Notes: a model not told the origin generated them from the letters alone. 64,000 nucleotides of DNA from AP-15 sp963747735 (GCA_963747735.1 CAVVGE010000006.1:62001-126000), one strand, 5' to 3'. Positions 33,659 to 42,451 are shown, counted from the stretch's first letter. A program made the numbers and translations.

Positions 33659-34797
33659 CGGGCCTCGGTCACCACCAGGTCGTCGCGATGAATGATCTCG
33701 TCGCGCCCACGGTAGCCGAGGATGGCGGCGATTTCACCACTCTTGTGGCCGGCGATGCGGCAAATGTCGCCGCTCGAATAGGCCGAGACGCCGCGCCCGG
33801 CCTCCGCCCCCGAACGGTCGCGGACAATGACCGCATCGCCGCGCTCGAAGACGCCTTCGACGCCGACCACACCGGCCGGCAAGAGGCTCTTGCCGCGGCG
33901 CAACGCGCCGACGGCACCATCATCGACGACAACCGTGCCCGATGGGTTGAGCGCGGCGGCGATCCAGGCTTTGCGCGCCGAGCGCGGCTCGCCGCGCGGC
34001 AGAAAGAGGGTCGCGCGGCCACCGGCTTCGATCGCCGCGAGCGGCCCCGGCGCGGTCGCCGTTTTGCGCGAGCCGCGCGCGATCAGCATGTGGCAGCCGG
34101 CATCGGTCGCGATGCGGGCGGCGGCGAGCTTGGTCACCATGCCGCCCGAGCTGTAGCCGGGGGCGGCGGCACCGGCCATCGCCTCGATCTCCGGCCCGAT
34201 CTCGTCCACCACGGGGACATGCCGGGCATCGGGCTGATGCCGCGGGTCGGCGGTGTAGAGCCCGTCGATGTCGGAGAGCAGCACCAGCATGTCCGCACCC
34301 GTCATCTGCGCCACACGGGCGGCGAGCCGGTCGTTGTCGCCAAAGCGGATCTCGGCGGTGGCGACGGTGTCGTTCTCGTTGACGAGCGGCACCGCACCCA
34401 GCGCCAGGAGCTGGGCGAAGGTCGCCCGCGCGTTCAGATGCCGGCGCCGCGACTCGGTGTCTTCGAGGGTCAGCAGGATCTGGGCGACGGTGATGCCGTG
34501 GCCGGCGAGAGCCTCCTGATAGGCGTGGGCGAGGCGGATCTGGCCGGTCGCCGCCGCCGCCTGCTTTTCCTCGAGCCGCAACCGGTTGCCGGCGAGCCCG
34601 AGACGGCGCCGGCCGACCGCCACCGCACCCGACGACACCAGGATCACCTCCTGCCCGCGCGCCCGGCAGCAGGCCACATCCCCGGCCAGCGCATCGAGCC
34701 AGCCGCGACGGATTTCACCGCCCTCGCCGACCAAGAGCGCCGAGCCGATCTTCACCACCAGCCGGCGCGCCCTCGCCAGCGTCTCGGCCGCGCTCAT
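33655..34797 (-). CDS. proB: Glutamate 5-kinase
   Basis: First committed step of proline synthesis, ATP-dependent phosphorylation of glutamate; 380 residues. The amino-acid kinase domain carries VVKIGSALLV, VSSGAVAVGRRRLGL, NENDTVATAEIRFGDNDRLA (cut to the pattern) and GYSSGGMVTKLAAARIAT. A C-terminal PUA domain begins near residue 285 and includes GDAVIVRDRSG. The ATG at 34797 is chosen because conserved sequence starts at LARARRLVVKIGS; an open frame extends upstream. Translation is coupled to proA through a 4-bp overlap. obgE usually lies directly upstream; here a higBA module is inserted between them. Confidence 0.93.
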   Translation of the reverse strand: MSAAETLARARRLVVKIGSALLVGEGGEIRRGWLDALAGDVACCRARGQEVILVSSGAVAVGRRRLGLAGNRLRLEEKQAAAATGQIRLAHAYQEALAGHGITVAQILLTLEDTESRRRHLNARATFAQLLALGAVPLVNENDTVATAEIRFGDNDRLAARVAQMTGADMLVLLSDIDGLYTADPRHQPDARHVPVVDEIGPEIEAMAGAAAPGYSSGGMVTKLAAARIATDAGCHMLIARGSRKTATAPGPLAAIEAGGRATLFLPRGEPRSARKAWIAAALNPSGTVVVDDGAVGALRRGKSLLPAGVVGVEGVFERGDAVIVRDRSGAEAGRGVSAYSSGDICRIAGHKSGEIAAILGYRGRDEIIHRDDLVVTEAR

Positions 34798-34888
34798 CGA
34801 GACTTGCAAGCCATTGATTCGCTTTACCCGATCTTCGACGGAAATATCTTGCTGTCGAGGTTGCAACTCGCCACGTTATAGGTATCAC

Positions 34889-35114
34889 ATGATCAAGCGG
34901 TTTCGCCACAGCGGATTGCAACGGTTGTTCACGTCCGGCGATACGAGCGGGGTCAACGCGCAGGCTGCGGCAAATCCTACTGGCCCTGAACAACGCTCCT
35001 TTGAGCGGCGAGCGGCGCGGGCAATGGGCGGTTTCGGTGTCGGAGAATTGGCGCGTCGTCTTCACATTCGACGGACCCGACGCAACTGATATCGATCTGG
35101 TCGACTACCACTGA
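34889..35114 (+). pseudogene. HigB-type (RelE superfamily) toxin, decayed
   Basis: The start MIKRFRHSGLQRLFTSGDTS is the conserved N-terminus of HigB/plasmid-maintenance toxins. The end reads, one frame over, GERRGQWAVSVSENWRVVFTF and DATDIDLVDYH to TGA at 35112-35114. Between them the frame shifts near 34965, and about 25 residues normally linking NNAP to GERRGQW (the LHPLKG region) are missing. Both a frameshift and an internal deletion are therefore present, so the mRNA-cleaving toxin cannot be made. The intact antitoxin follows 26 bp downstream in the usual higBA order. Confidence 0.8.
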
Positions 35115-35140
35115 TCGTCGAGGAGGAGGCAAGGGAAACC

Positions 35141-35458
35141 ATGTCGAGAATGCACAATCCGCCGCATCCCGGTGAGATGATCAGGGAACTCTGCCTGGAG
35201 CCGCTTGGTCTTTCCGTGACCGATGCGGCTGCGGGTCTGGGCGTCACGCGCAAGGCGTTGTCGGAGCTGGTCAACGGTCACAGCGGAGTTTCGCCGGAAA
35301 TGGCGCTGCGGCTGGAGAAGGCTTTTGGCGGCACTGCCGAAACATGGCTCGGAATGCAGCTCGAATATGATTTGTGGCAGACGATGCAGCGCGCTGGCGA
35401 TTTGAAAGTCACCCGTTTCGCTCCTCGCGCCCCGGCACCTGACGGACCAGCGACTTGA
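35141..35458 (+). CDS. higA: HigA-family addiction module antitoxin
   Basis: Helix-turn-helix antitoxin of 105 residues. It starts MSRMHNPPHPGEMIRE, the standard HigA opening, followed by the HTH VTDAAAGLGVTRKALSELVN (about residues 27-46) and GVSPEMALRLEKAFG, ETWLGMQLEYDLWQ. ATG at 35141 with AGGAGGAGG about 12 bp upstream. It would normally bind HigB and repress the operon. With higB decayed it is an orphan antitoxin that could still give anti-addiction protection or act as a DNA-binding protein. Inserted between obgE and proB, opposite in strand to both. Confidence 0.9.
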   Translation: MSRMHNPPHPGEMIRELCLEPLGLSVTDAAAGLGVTRKALSELVNGHSGVSPEMALRLEKAFGGTAETWLGMQLEYDLWQTMQRAGDLKVTRFAPRAPAPDGPAT

Positions 35459-35521
35459 GCAATTGAAAAATATGGTGGCCATTAGGTAGGTTTGGGCTGT
35501 TCGCTTCCGGATTTCCGCCGA

Positions 35522-36571
35522 TCACGACGAGCCGGCGAGCGAAGTCAACTCAGCCGCCTCGCCGCCCCCGGCCTTACGTTGCTCGGCCAGTGCCGCGAAC
35601 AGCACGTCCAGCACCCTTGTTACACCGGCTCCGGTGACCCCGGACAATGCCAATACCGTCGCACCCTGTCGGGCGACGCGGCGGAGCTGCCGGGACTTGG
35701 CCGTGACCGCCAATGGGTCGAGCGCGTCGATTTTGTTGAGGCCGACGATTTCCGGCTTGTCGGCGAGGCCGTGGCCGTAGGCGGCCAGTTCGCCGCGGAT
35801 CGTGCGGTAGGCGGCGGCGACATCGTCGAGCGTGCCGTCGACGAGGTGCAGGATAAGGGCGCAGCGCTCGACATGGCCGAGAAAGCGGGTGCCGATCCCG
35901 GCACCTTCGCTCGCATGCTCGATCAGGCCGGGCAAATCGGCCAGCACGAATTCTTCGTCGTCGAGGCGCACCGTCCCGAGCTGCGGCTTCAGCGTGGTGA
36001 ACGGGTAAGCGGCGATCTTGGGCCGGGCATGAGAGACCGCGGCGAGCATTGTCGACTTCCCGGCGTTCGGCAGGCCGACGAGACCGATATCGGCGATCAG
36101 CTTCAACCGCAGCCACACCCAGGCCTCGCCGCCGGGCCAGCCCGGATCGGCGCGGCGCGGCGCGCGGTTTGTGGCGCTCTTGTAGCGGGCGTTGCCAAAG
36201 CCGCCGTCACCGCCGCGCAGCAGCACGCGGCGCTCGCCGGCGCGGGTGAGGTCGGCGAGGATCGTGTCATTGTCCTCGGCCATGATCTGGGTCCCGACCG
36301 GGACGGTCAAAACGAGGTCTGCGGCGCCGGCTCCGGTTTTGTTGCGGCCGGCCCCGCCGCGCCCGTTCGGCGCGCGGAAATGCTGGCGATAGCGGTAATC
36401 GATCAAGGTGTTCAGATTGTCCGCCGCGACCAAGACGATGTCGCCGCCCTTGCCGCCGTCGCCGCCGTCTGGGCCGCCGAACTCGATAAACTTCTCACGG
36501 CGAAAGCTCGACGCCCCGCGCCCGCCGTCGCCGCTTTTCAGATAAATCTTGCACTGGTCGAGAAATTTCAT
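35522..36571 (-). CDS. obgE: GTPase ObgE/CgtA
   Basis: Essential GTPase in 50S ribosome assembly and the stringent response, 349 residues. The glycine-rich Obg fold includes GDGGRGASSFRREKFIEFGG and GPDGGDGGKGGD. The G domain has GLPNAGKST (G1, about residue 168), the G2 Thr in YPFTTLKPQ, DLPGLIEHASEG (G3) and NKIDAL (G4). No C-terminal extension beyond the G domain. Upstream lies a 316-bp spacer with repeat elements and then rpmA-rplU, the conserved order. Confidence 0.96.
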   Translation of the reverse strand: MKFLDQCKIYLKSGDGGRGASSFRREKFIEFGGPDGGDGGKGGDIVLVAADNLNTLIDYRYRQHFRAPNGRGGAGRNKTGAGAADLVLTVPVGTQIMAEDNDTILADLTRAGERRVLLRGGDGGFGNARYKSATNRAPRRADPGWPGGEAWVWLRLKLIADIGLVGLPNAGKSTMLAAVSHARPKIAAYPFTTLKPQLGTVRLDDEEFVLADLPGLIEHASEGAGIGTRFLGHVERCALILHLVDGTLDDVAAAYRTIRGELAAYGHGLADKPEIVGLNKIDALDPLAVTAKSRQLRRVARQGATVLALSGVTGAGVTRVLDVLFAALAEQRKAGGGEAAELTSLAGSS

Positions 36572-36617
36572 CGGGCTTTCAAGTGTCCGACCAAAAAGTC
36601 ACGCAGATCGGCCGATC

Positions 36618-36692
36618 CGTCATTCCCGCGAGGCGCACGCCGGTGCGCATGGGTTCCGGGCTCGCGGGCTGCACCCGCGCCCCGGAATGACG
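36618..36692. repeat. Inverted-repeat intergenic element (CGTCATTCC ... GGAATGACG)
   Basis: Terminal arms CGTCATTCC (36618-36626) and GGAATGACG (36684-36692) are perfect inverted copies, enclosing an inner palindrome GCGCACGCCGGTGCGC. Such elements are widespread short repeats in GC-rich proteobacteria. The full obgE-rpmA gap, 36572-36887, carries no credible gene. A second GC-rich block (about 36755-36815) looks like another repeat relic. Confidence 0.7.
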
Positions 36693-36887
36693 AGCTTTCG
36701 CATTTCTTCATACGCTCCAACGCGCAACTCCAGGGTTGCGGGGCTCCGAGGTCTGCCCGGCCTCTCCCCGCCCTGCGCGGGGGCGATGGTGAGGTGCGCG
36801 AGCCGTTTCCCTCATTTCGAGCCGAGCCCAAATGAAAAGAGGGGAACGCGGCCGTTCCCCTCGGGCTGGCAAGCGCTCGGGGAGCGG

Positions 36888-37166
36888 CTATTCGGCCGCC
36901 TCGGCCCGCGCCGGCGGCGACACGACGGAGACATAGGTGCGCCCGCCGAGCCCCTTGCGAAAGGTGACCGCGCCGGGTGAGGTCGCGAACAAGGTGTGGT
37001 CGCGGCCGATGCCGACCTGCGCGCCGGGGTGAAACTTGGTGCCGCGCTGGCGCACGATGATGTTGCCGGGGATGACGATCTCGCCGCCGAATTTCTTGAC
37101 GCCGAGCCGCCGGCCGCGGCTGTCGCGCCCGTTGCGCGAGGAGCCGCCGGCTTTTTTATGCGCCAT
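36888..37166 (-). CDS. rpmA: 50S ribosomal protein bL27
   Basis: Ribosomal protein bL27, 92 residues, whose N-terminal tail reaches the peptidyl-transferase centre. Sequence starts MAHKKAGGSSRNGRDSRGRR and contains GVKKFGGEIV, IVRQRGTKFHPG and GIGRDHTLFA, all canonical. The N-terminus is the short form without the cleaved extension known from Firmicutes. It overlaps the 3' end of rplU by 11 bp, an arrangement that couples translation of the two. Confidence 0.98.
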   Translation of the reverse strand: MAHKKAGGSSRNGRDSRGRRLGVKKFGGEIVIPGNIIVRQRGTKFHPGAQVGIGRDHTLFATSPGAVTFRKGLGGRTYVSVVSPPARAEAAE

Positions 37167-37527
37167 TTGTCTCTCCTTCTCCGTCTGCCGGCGCCGCCGT
37201 CTCGGATGCTGCTGCCGCGGTGCTGATCCCGGTCACGCGCAGCACGGTCTGGTGCTGGCGATGGCCTTTTTTGCGCCGGTAGTTTTGCCGCCGCTTTTTC
37301 TTAAAAACGATGATCTTTGCGGCGCGGCTTTGCTCGACGATCGTGGCGCTGACCGAGGCACCCTCGAGCAGCGGCGCGCCGGCCGACACCGCCGCACCGT
37401 CGGCCACCATCAGCACCTCGGCGAAATCGATCGTGCTGCCGGGCTCGCCGTCGAGCCGCTCGACGGCGATGACATCGTCCTTGGCGACCCTATATTGCTT
37501 GCCGCCAGTGCGGATCACTGCAAACAT
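37156..37527 (-). CDS. rplU: 50S ribosomal protein bL21
   Basis: Ribosomal protein bL21, 123 residues. It has MFAVIRTGGKQYRVAKDDVI at the N-terminus and IIVFKKKRRQNYRRKKGHRQ, the basic loop that binds 23S rRNA, then TVLRVTGI. A C-terminal Ala/Glu-rich extension of about 22 residues is longer than in E. coli and typical of alphaproteobacteria. First gene of the block; its promoter must lie in 37528-37590, before the 18-bp repeats. The rpmA start overlaps its end. Confidence 0.98.
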   Translation of the reverse strand: MFAVIRTGGKQYRVAKDDVIAVERLDGEPGSTIDFAEVLMVADGAAVSAGAPLLEGASVSATIVEQSRAAKIIVFKKKRRQNYRRKKGHRQHQTVLRVTGISTAAAASETAAPADGEGETNGA

Positions 37528-37591
37528 GATGCTCGGTTATGTGGTTGCCGCGCGCCCGGTGTCGCGGCGCGGCCCGTACTATAGCGCCCAG

Positions 37592-37663
37592 GGTCGTTCG
37601 TCAATGGCGGGTCGTTCGTCAGTGGCGGGTCGTTCGTCAATGGCGGGCCGTCCGTCAATGGCG
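37592..37663. repeat. Four 18-bp tandem repeats between rplU and the glycoside hydrolase gene
   Basis: GGTCGTTCGTCAATGGCG occurs at 37592, 37610 (one change), 37628 and 37646 (two changes), with a looser fifth copy after it. They are contiguous without spacers, so this is a minisatellite and not a CRISPR array. If the downstream gene started earlier they would be translated in frame as GRSSMA-type hexapeptides. Confidence 0.9.
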
Positions 37664-37687
37664 GCGCTGTCGGGCAATGGCGGGACG

Positions 37688-40249
37688 ATGTCGGGCGGCA
37701 TGAGCCGCGCCGGCCGCCTGGTGGCGGCGGCGGTGATGCTGGGCCTCGGCTTTGCCGGTCGCGTTGCCGTGGCCGACGAGCTGGCGCTGCCGCAAAAAAT
37801 CGAACGCGACACGACGATCACCGCCGTCTACCGCTTTGCCCACCCGGCGACGGGGCACGGCGTTCTCGATATCGAATGGACCGACACGACCGGCCGGGTC
37901 GTCGAGCGCCGGCATATCGCGCTCGATCTCGACAGCGCTGCCGAGGCCGGCTTTGCGCTCGATTTGCGGCGGGCCGTGGCGATCGGCAACAAGCTCTCCG
38001 CTCATCTCTCCTTTGACGAGGCCGGCAAAGGCGGGCCTTCCGTGCATCGCGAGGAAACCGAAACGGCGTCCTTTGTCGTGCCGCCGCCCGACCATCCGTG
38101 GCGCGATTACCAGATCATCATGTGGCAGCCGCAGAGTGCGGCCGGCTACGCCGCCCTGAAACAGCTCGGCGTCACGGCCGGAATGGTCGAAGCCGATCAT
38201 CGCAGCCGATCGGGCACCTACAAAAAGAGCATGCTGGCAGCGCTCGTCGAGGCCGGCCTGCGCTGCTATCTCGAAAACATCGCCACCGACTTCTACTCTC
38301 CCTACCACCGTGCCTCGGAAGGGCGGCCGGTCAATTGGCGGTTCGCCGCGGCCAAGCAGCTTTATCGGCAAGACCCGCGCACCGTCTCCGGCTTTATCCG
38401 CGAGCCGAGCCTGTCGGACCCGGCATGGCTCGAACGGGTCTACGCGCGGCTCGGAAGGGACGTCGCGGCCCTGCGCCCCTATCGGCCGCTCTATTACAGT
38501 CTCGGCGACGAAACCGGGATCGGCGATCTGTCGGCGTTCTGGGATTTCGATTTCTCCGAATATTCTCTGGCAGGCTTTCGCGCCTGGCTGCGCGGTCGTT
38601 ATGACAGCCTGGCTGCGCTAAATCGGCAGTGGGGCTCCGATTTCCACGATTGGGCGGCGGTCGAGCCGATGACGACAACAGAAGCGTTGACCCGCCGCGA
38701 CCAGAATTTTTCGGCCTGGGCCGATTTCAAGGAGTGGATGGACGTCGCCTTTGCCCGCGCGCTCGCCGGTGGCACCGCGGCCGTGCATGCCGCCGATCCC
38801 GACGCGCTGGCGGCGATCGAAGGCGCGCAAATCCCCGGCTGGGGCGGCTACGACTATTCGCGCCTCGCCGGCAGCGTCAATTTGATGGAGCTCTATGATT
38901 ACGGCGACAACATCGAGATCGTCCGGTCGCTCAATCCAAAGATGGTCATGCTGACGACCTCGTTTCGCGGCGGCCCGGCCGAAACCCACCGGGTCTGGCG
39001 CGAATTGCTGCGCGGGACGCGCGGCCTCGTGCTGTGGGATGAAAACCACGAATTCGCCGAAACCGACGGCGAGCTCGGGGCGCGCGGCAGCGAAGCCCAA
39101 TCTTATTATCGCGAAATCCGCGGCGGCATCGGCGCCCTCTTGATCAACAGCCGGCGGCGCCTCGACCCGATCGCCATCCTCTATTCGCCGGCAAGCATGC
39201 GCGTGCGCTGGCTGCTCGACCGGCGGACCGGCGGCGGCGACTGGTCGCGCCGCGATGCCAGCAGCGAATATCAGGACGATGCAGTCCGCAGCGCCACGCG
39301 CAACATGGTGCGCGCGATCGAGCATCTCGGGCTGCAGCCGCGGTTCGTCTCGACCCAGATGGTCGAGCATGGCGATCTGCGCCGTGGCGGCTACCGCCTG
39401 TTGCTGCTGCCGCAGACGATCGCGTTGTCTTCGGCCGCATCCGACGCGATCGGGGACTTTGTCCGGCACGGCGGGGTCGCGGCTGCCGATGGCGCGCCCG
39501 GGCTCTTCGACGAGCACGGCCGGCGCCTCGGGGAGCCTCGGCTGGCCGAGCTGTTCGAAGGTCACGGCGCCGGCAAGGCCGCGGCCGATAGCGGCGGGCG
39601 CGCGGTCCGCCTGCCTTCGCGCTCGGCAGCGCCGGACGATTATCGCGCCGTGATGGCGAAGCTTGCCGCCGCCGCCGGAGTTGCCCCGGCCTTTCCGGTG
39701 ACCGGTCCCCACGGCGAGGCGATCGCCGATGTCGACACCTATGTCTTCGAGGATGAAGGGGTGACGATCCTCGCGCTGCAACGCGAGCCCCCCGGTCCAT
39801 CCGAGAAGAGCCCACCGGGCCGGGAAACCGTTGTCGTTGCGTTGCCGCGGCCGCTCGAGGCGCACGACCTGCGGACCGGATGGGCGTTGGGCAAGCGCGA
39901 CCGGATCACGATCGACCTCGACCCGGTCGAGCCGACCTTGCTCGCGCTGTCGGAGCGCCCGCTCGCACCCCCCGCGATTGCCGGCCCGGCCGGCGCGCAG
40001 CTCGGAGCCAATGTCGGGCTTGTGGTTCACAGCAGCGAGCCGAGCGCGTTCGATGTCGTCCATGTCGATGTGATCGATCCCGATGGCCGCGTTGTCCGGC
40101 ACTACTCGCAAAACTTGTTCACGCGAGGCGGATCGGCGGCGATGCTGCTGCCGCTGGCGGTCAACGACAAGACCGGGGTTTGGGAAATCCGCGCCAGGGA
40201 TGCGCTGAGCGGTGCCGCGTCGTCCCAGAAGCTCCGCGTTCATCACTAG
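37688..40249 (+). CDS. Secreted beta-galactosidase-like glycoside hydrolase (GH42-type fold)
   Basis: Exported protein of 853 residues: signal peptide about residues 4-30 (AGRLVAAAVMLGLGFAGRVA), a beta-rich N-terminal domain, and a TIM-barrel region. The barrel carries QIIMWQPQSAAGYAALKQLG, YYSLGDETGIGDLSAFWDFD (Glu candidate acid/base), FREW-like segments, MLTTSFRGGPAE and GLVLWDENHEF (candidate nucleophile region). A Rossmann-like/trimerisation-type domain follows with YRLLLLPQTIALS and FVRHGGVAAADG, then a beta-sandwich C-terminus. This matches the beta-galactosidase (GH42-like) layout; the substrate is unknown and the catalytic pair is inferred. The ATG at 37688 is chosen because it directly precedes the signal peptide. 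An open frame runs further upstream through the tandem repeats. Divergent from rplU. Confidence 0.7.
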   Translation: MSGGMSRAGRLVAAAVMLGLGFAGRVAVADELALPQKIERDTTITAVYRFAHPATGHGVLDIEWTDTTGRVVERRHIALDLDSAAEAGFALDLRRAVAIGNKLSAHLSFDEAGKGGPSVHREETETASFVVPPPDHPWRDYQIIMWQPQSAAGYAALKQLGVTAGMVEADHRSRSGTYKKSMLAALVEAGLRCYLENIATDFYSPYHRASEGRPVNWRFAAAKQLYRQDPRTVSGFIREPSLSDPAWLERVYARLGRDVAALRPYRPLYYSLGDETGIGDLSAFWDFDFSEYSLAGFRAWLRGRYDSLAALNRQWGSDFHDWAAVEPMTTTEALTRRDQNFSAWADFKEWMDVAFARALAGGTAAVHAADPDALAAIEGAQIPGWGGYDYSRLAGSVNLMELYDYGDNIEIVRSLNPKMVMLTTSFRGGPAETHRVWRELLRGTRGLVLWDENHEFAETDGELGARGSEAQSYYREIRGGIGALLINSRRRLDPIAILYSPASMRVRWLLDRRTGGGDWSRRDASSEYQDDAVRSATRNMVRAIEHLGLQPRFVSTQMVEHGDLRRGGYRLLLLPQTIALSSAASDAIGDFVRHGGVAAADGAPGLFDEHGRRLGEPRLAELFEGHGAGKAAADSGGRAVRLPSRSAAPDDYRAVMAKLAAAAGVAPAFPVTGPHGEAIADVDTYVFEDEGVTILALQREPPGPSEKSPPGRETVVVALPRPLEAHDLRTGWALGKRDRITIDLDPVEPTLLALSERPLAPPAIAGPAGAQLGANVGLVVHSSEPSAFDVVHVDVIDPDGRVVRHYSQNLFTRGGSAAMLLPLAVNDKTGVWEIRARDALSGAASSQKLRVHH

Positions 40250-40354
40250 CCGGCAACCATTCATGGTTTCGACACAGTAAGGTTTGGCTAATAATGATCG
40301 CGGAGAATTGCTTACGCCGTGAGCTTGCGCGTTGGCCGCTTGCCGGATAGACCG

Positions 40355-41560
40355 ATGCAGATTTTTTTCATTTGCCGGCGGGTGCCGTTTCCGCCCGACC
40401 GCGGCGACAAGATCGCGACCTTCAACGTGATCCGTCACCTCGCCCGGCAGCACGAGGTGCACGTCTTCTGCCTCGGCGACGGCGCCGAGGATATTGCCAA
40501 CTCAAGCGGTCTCGACGACTGCGCCAAAAGCGTCACTGCCGTGCCGGTCGGCGGCGCCGCCATCCGATGGCGGGCGGCCAAAGCGCTGCTGACCGGCGAG
40601 CCGCTATCGGTCGCCGCCCTCGACGAAACCGAGCTGCACGACGCGATCAAACGCAAATACGATGTGCTGAGGCCCGACCTGATCCTGGTTTACAGCAGCA
40701 ATGTTGCGCAATTTGCCGAGCATTTCCCGCTGACCCCGCGGGTCATGCAGTTCGGCGATCTGGACTCGTTGAAATGGGGGCAATACGCTGGCCGCTCACC
40801 CATCCCGTTGAAATGGGTTTACGCCGCCGAGGAGCGGCGATTGCTCGCCTATGAGCGGCGCATTGCCAAAGAATTTTCTGCCTCACTGGTGCATACCGCG
40901 CAGGAGCAGAGCGACTTCGAGCGTCTCATCCCGGGGGTGCCGGTGGCGCTCGTGGGCAATGGCGTCGATCTCGACCATTTCCGCTCCGCCGGCCGGGTGA
41001 AGGAGCCGGGCGGGATCGTCTTTACCGGGGTTATGGATTACCGGCCGAATGTCGATGCCGTGCAGTGGTTCTGCGACGCGGTGCTGCCCTTGGTGCGGGC
41101 GCAAATCCCGCAAGCGAGCTTTACGATCTGCGGCAATCGCCCGGCGCGGCCGGTGCGGCGCCTGGCCCGGCGCCCGGGCGTTCTGGTGACGGGATGGGTC
41201 CCCGACACGCGGCCCTATCTCGACCGATCGCAAGTCTTTGTCGCGCCCTTGCGCATGGCCCGCGGCATCCAAAACAAATTGCTCGAAGCGCTGGCGATGG
41301 GCTTGCCCTGCGTCGCCTCGACCGCGGCGTGGCGCGGCACCGCCCTTGCGCATGGCGACGGGATCATGGCGAGCGACGCGGCCGAAGAGTTTGCCGGGCA
41401 TGTCGCCAGGCTGCTGCGGGACGGCGCCTACCGCGCGCAGATGGCGGCAAAGGCGCGCGCCGCGGTCGAAGCGCATTACCGCTGGGAAACCCAGCTGGCG
41501 CCGCTCGACCGGATCATCGACGGGCTGGCGCCAGCGCCGGCGCTGCAAGGCGCCGGGTAG
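40355..41560 (+). CDS. Glycosyltransferase family 4, PEP-CTERM/exosortase-associated type
   Basis: GT-B glycosyltransferase of 401 residues. The N-terminus MQIFFICRRVPFPPDRGDKI and the motif GDLDSLKWGQYA resemble the sugar transferase family associated with PEP-CTERM/EpsH exopolysaccharide systems. Conserved downstream are VGNGVDLDHFRSA, IVFTGVMDYRPNVDAVQWF, GWVPDTRPYLDRSQVFVAPL and GIQNKLLEALAMGLPCVAS, the donor-binding half with EALAMG. ATG at 40355; an open frame upstream lacks homology. It stands 105 bp after the glycoside hydrolase gene, possibly co-transcribed. A PEP-CTERM protein occurs at 57.6-58.4 kb, supporting such a system in this genome; the exosortase itself is not in this window. 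Confidence 0.85.
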   Translation: MQIFFICRRVPFPPDRGDKIATFNVIRHLARQHEVHVFCLGDGAEDIANSSGLDDCAKSVTAVPVGGAAIRWRAAKALLTGEPLSVAALDETELHDAIKRKYDVLRPDLILVYSSNVAQFAEHFPLTPRVMQFGDLDSLKWGQYAGRSPIPLKWVYAAEERRLLAYERRIAKEFSASLVHTAQEQSDFERLIPGVPVALVGNGVDLDHFRSAGRVKEPGGIVFTGVMDYRPNVDAVQWFCDAVLPLVRAQIPQASFTICGNRPARPVRRLARRPGVLVTGWVPDTRPYLDRSQVFVAPLRMARGIQNKLLEALAMGLPCVASTAAWRGTALAHGDGIMASDAAEEFAGHVARLLRDGAYRAQMAAKARAAVEAHYRWETQLAPLDRIIDGLAPAPALQGAG

Positions 41561-41563
41561 CTC

Positions 41564-42262
41564 TCAGGCGGCGTCGACCAATACCAGCTCGGCATCGTCG
41601 AGGGCGCGGATCTCGAGCGCTGTCTCGTCATGGATCGCCGCCCCGTCGCGGGCGTCGAGCCGCACCCCGTTGACCTCGACGGCACCGATGGCCGGGACGA
41701 GGTAGAGATGGCGCTGGCGGCCGGCGGCATAGGGGAGGCTCTCGCCGGCGCGCAACGCCGCGCCCAGCACGCGGGCGTCGGTGCGGATCGGCAAAGCTTC
41801 GGTATCGCCCTCGAAGCCGCTGGCCAAAACCGCAAAGCGGCCGGAACGGTCGCCTTTGGGGAATGGGCGCGTCCCCCAGGACGGCGGCCGGCCGCGGCTC
41901 GTCGGCTGTATCCAGATTTGGAACAGCGTCGTCGTTCCCTTCTCCCGATTGAATTCGGCATGGCGAATGCCGGTGCCGGCGCTCATCACCTGCACGTCGC
42001 CGGCGAGGGTGCGGCCCTTGTTGCCGAGGCTGTCCTGGTGCGTCACCGCACCTTCGCGCACATACGTGACGATCTCCATATCGGCGTGCGGATGCGGTGG
42101 AAAGCCGGTGTCGGGGGCGATCGCGTCGTCGTTCCACACCCTGAGCCGGCCCCAGCCCATGCGCGCCGGGTCGTGGTAGTCGGCGAACGAGAAATGATGC
42201 TTGGTGTCGAGCCAGCCGAGACGGGCGCCGCCGAGGCTGGCAAACGGCCTGCGTTCGATCAT
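41564..42262 (-). CDS. Pirin family protein (quercetinase-like cupin)
   Basis: Bicupin metalloprotein of the pirin/YhhW group, 232 residues. The metal-binding HPHADMEIVTYVREGAVTHQ (His58/His60 region) and the later AGTGIRHAEFN (His/Glu ligands) are intact, and the start RRPFASLGGARLGWLDTKHH is typical. Some bacterial pirins degrade quercetin with iron; others regulate enzymes, so the activity is open. ATG at 42262. It converges on the glycosyltransferase with 3 bp between stops and is divergent from the nitrile hydratase operon, whose start lies 189 bp away. Confidence 0.9.
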   Translation of the reverse strand: MIERRPFASLGGARLGWLDTKHHFSFADYHDPARMGWGRLRVWNDDAIAPDTGFPPHPHADMEIVTYVREGAVTHQDSLGNKGRTLAGDVQVMSAGTGIRHAEFNREKGTTTLFQIWIQPTSRGRPPSWGTRPFPKGDRSGRFAVLASGFEGDTEALPIRTDARVLGAALRAGESLPYAAGRQRHLYLVPAIGAVEVNGVRLDARDGAAIHDETALEIRALDDAELVLVDAA

Positions 42263-42451
42263 GTTGACCTTCCTGATCAGCCGGGCGCGAGGCGCCCCGG
42301 AACATGACCATCAGGTCGTGCTCGGAGCGCCGGTTTGGAAGGGCTGAGACGGCAGGGCAGGGACCCGCGCCGGCGCCGCTGCGGGCCAGAATGTCTCGAC
42401 CGGCGAGCCCGCCCGCCATAGTATCGGGCATTGCCACGGAGGAGAGCGGCG

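Noticed and set aside
36568..36831. An 87-residue minus-strand frame in the obgE-rpmA gap
   Set aside because: It is the translation of the inverted-repeat elements (CGTCATTCC ... GGAATGACG) and not a conserved gene.
37592..37663. CRISPR array
   Set aside because: The 18-bp units are contiguous, without spacers, and no cas genes are present. No CRISPR array was seen anywhere in the window.
38618..40462. A 614-codon minus-strand open frame opposite the glycoside hydrolase
   Set aside because: It has no family motifs and lies wholly antisense to a gene with a signal peptide and conserved barrel.
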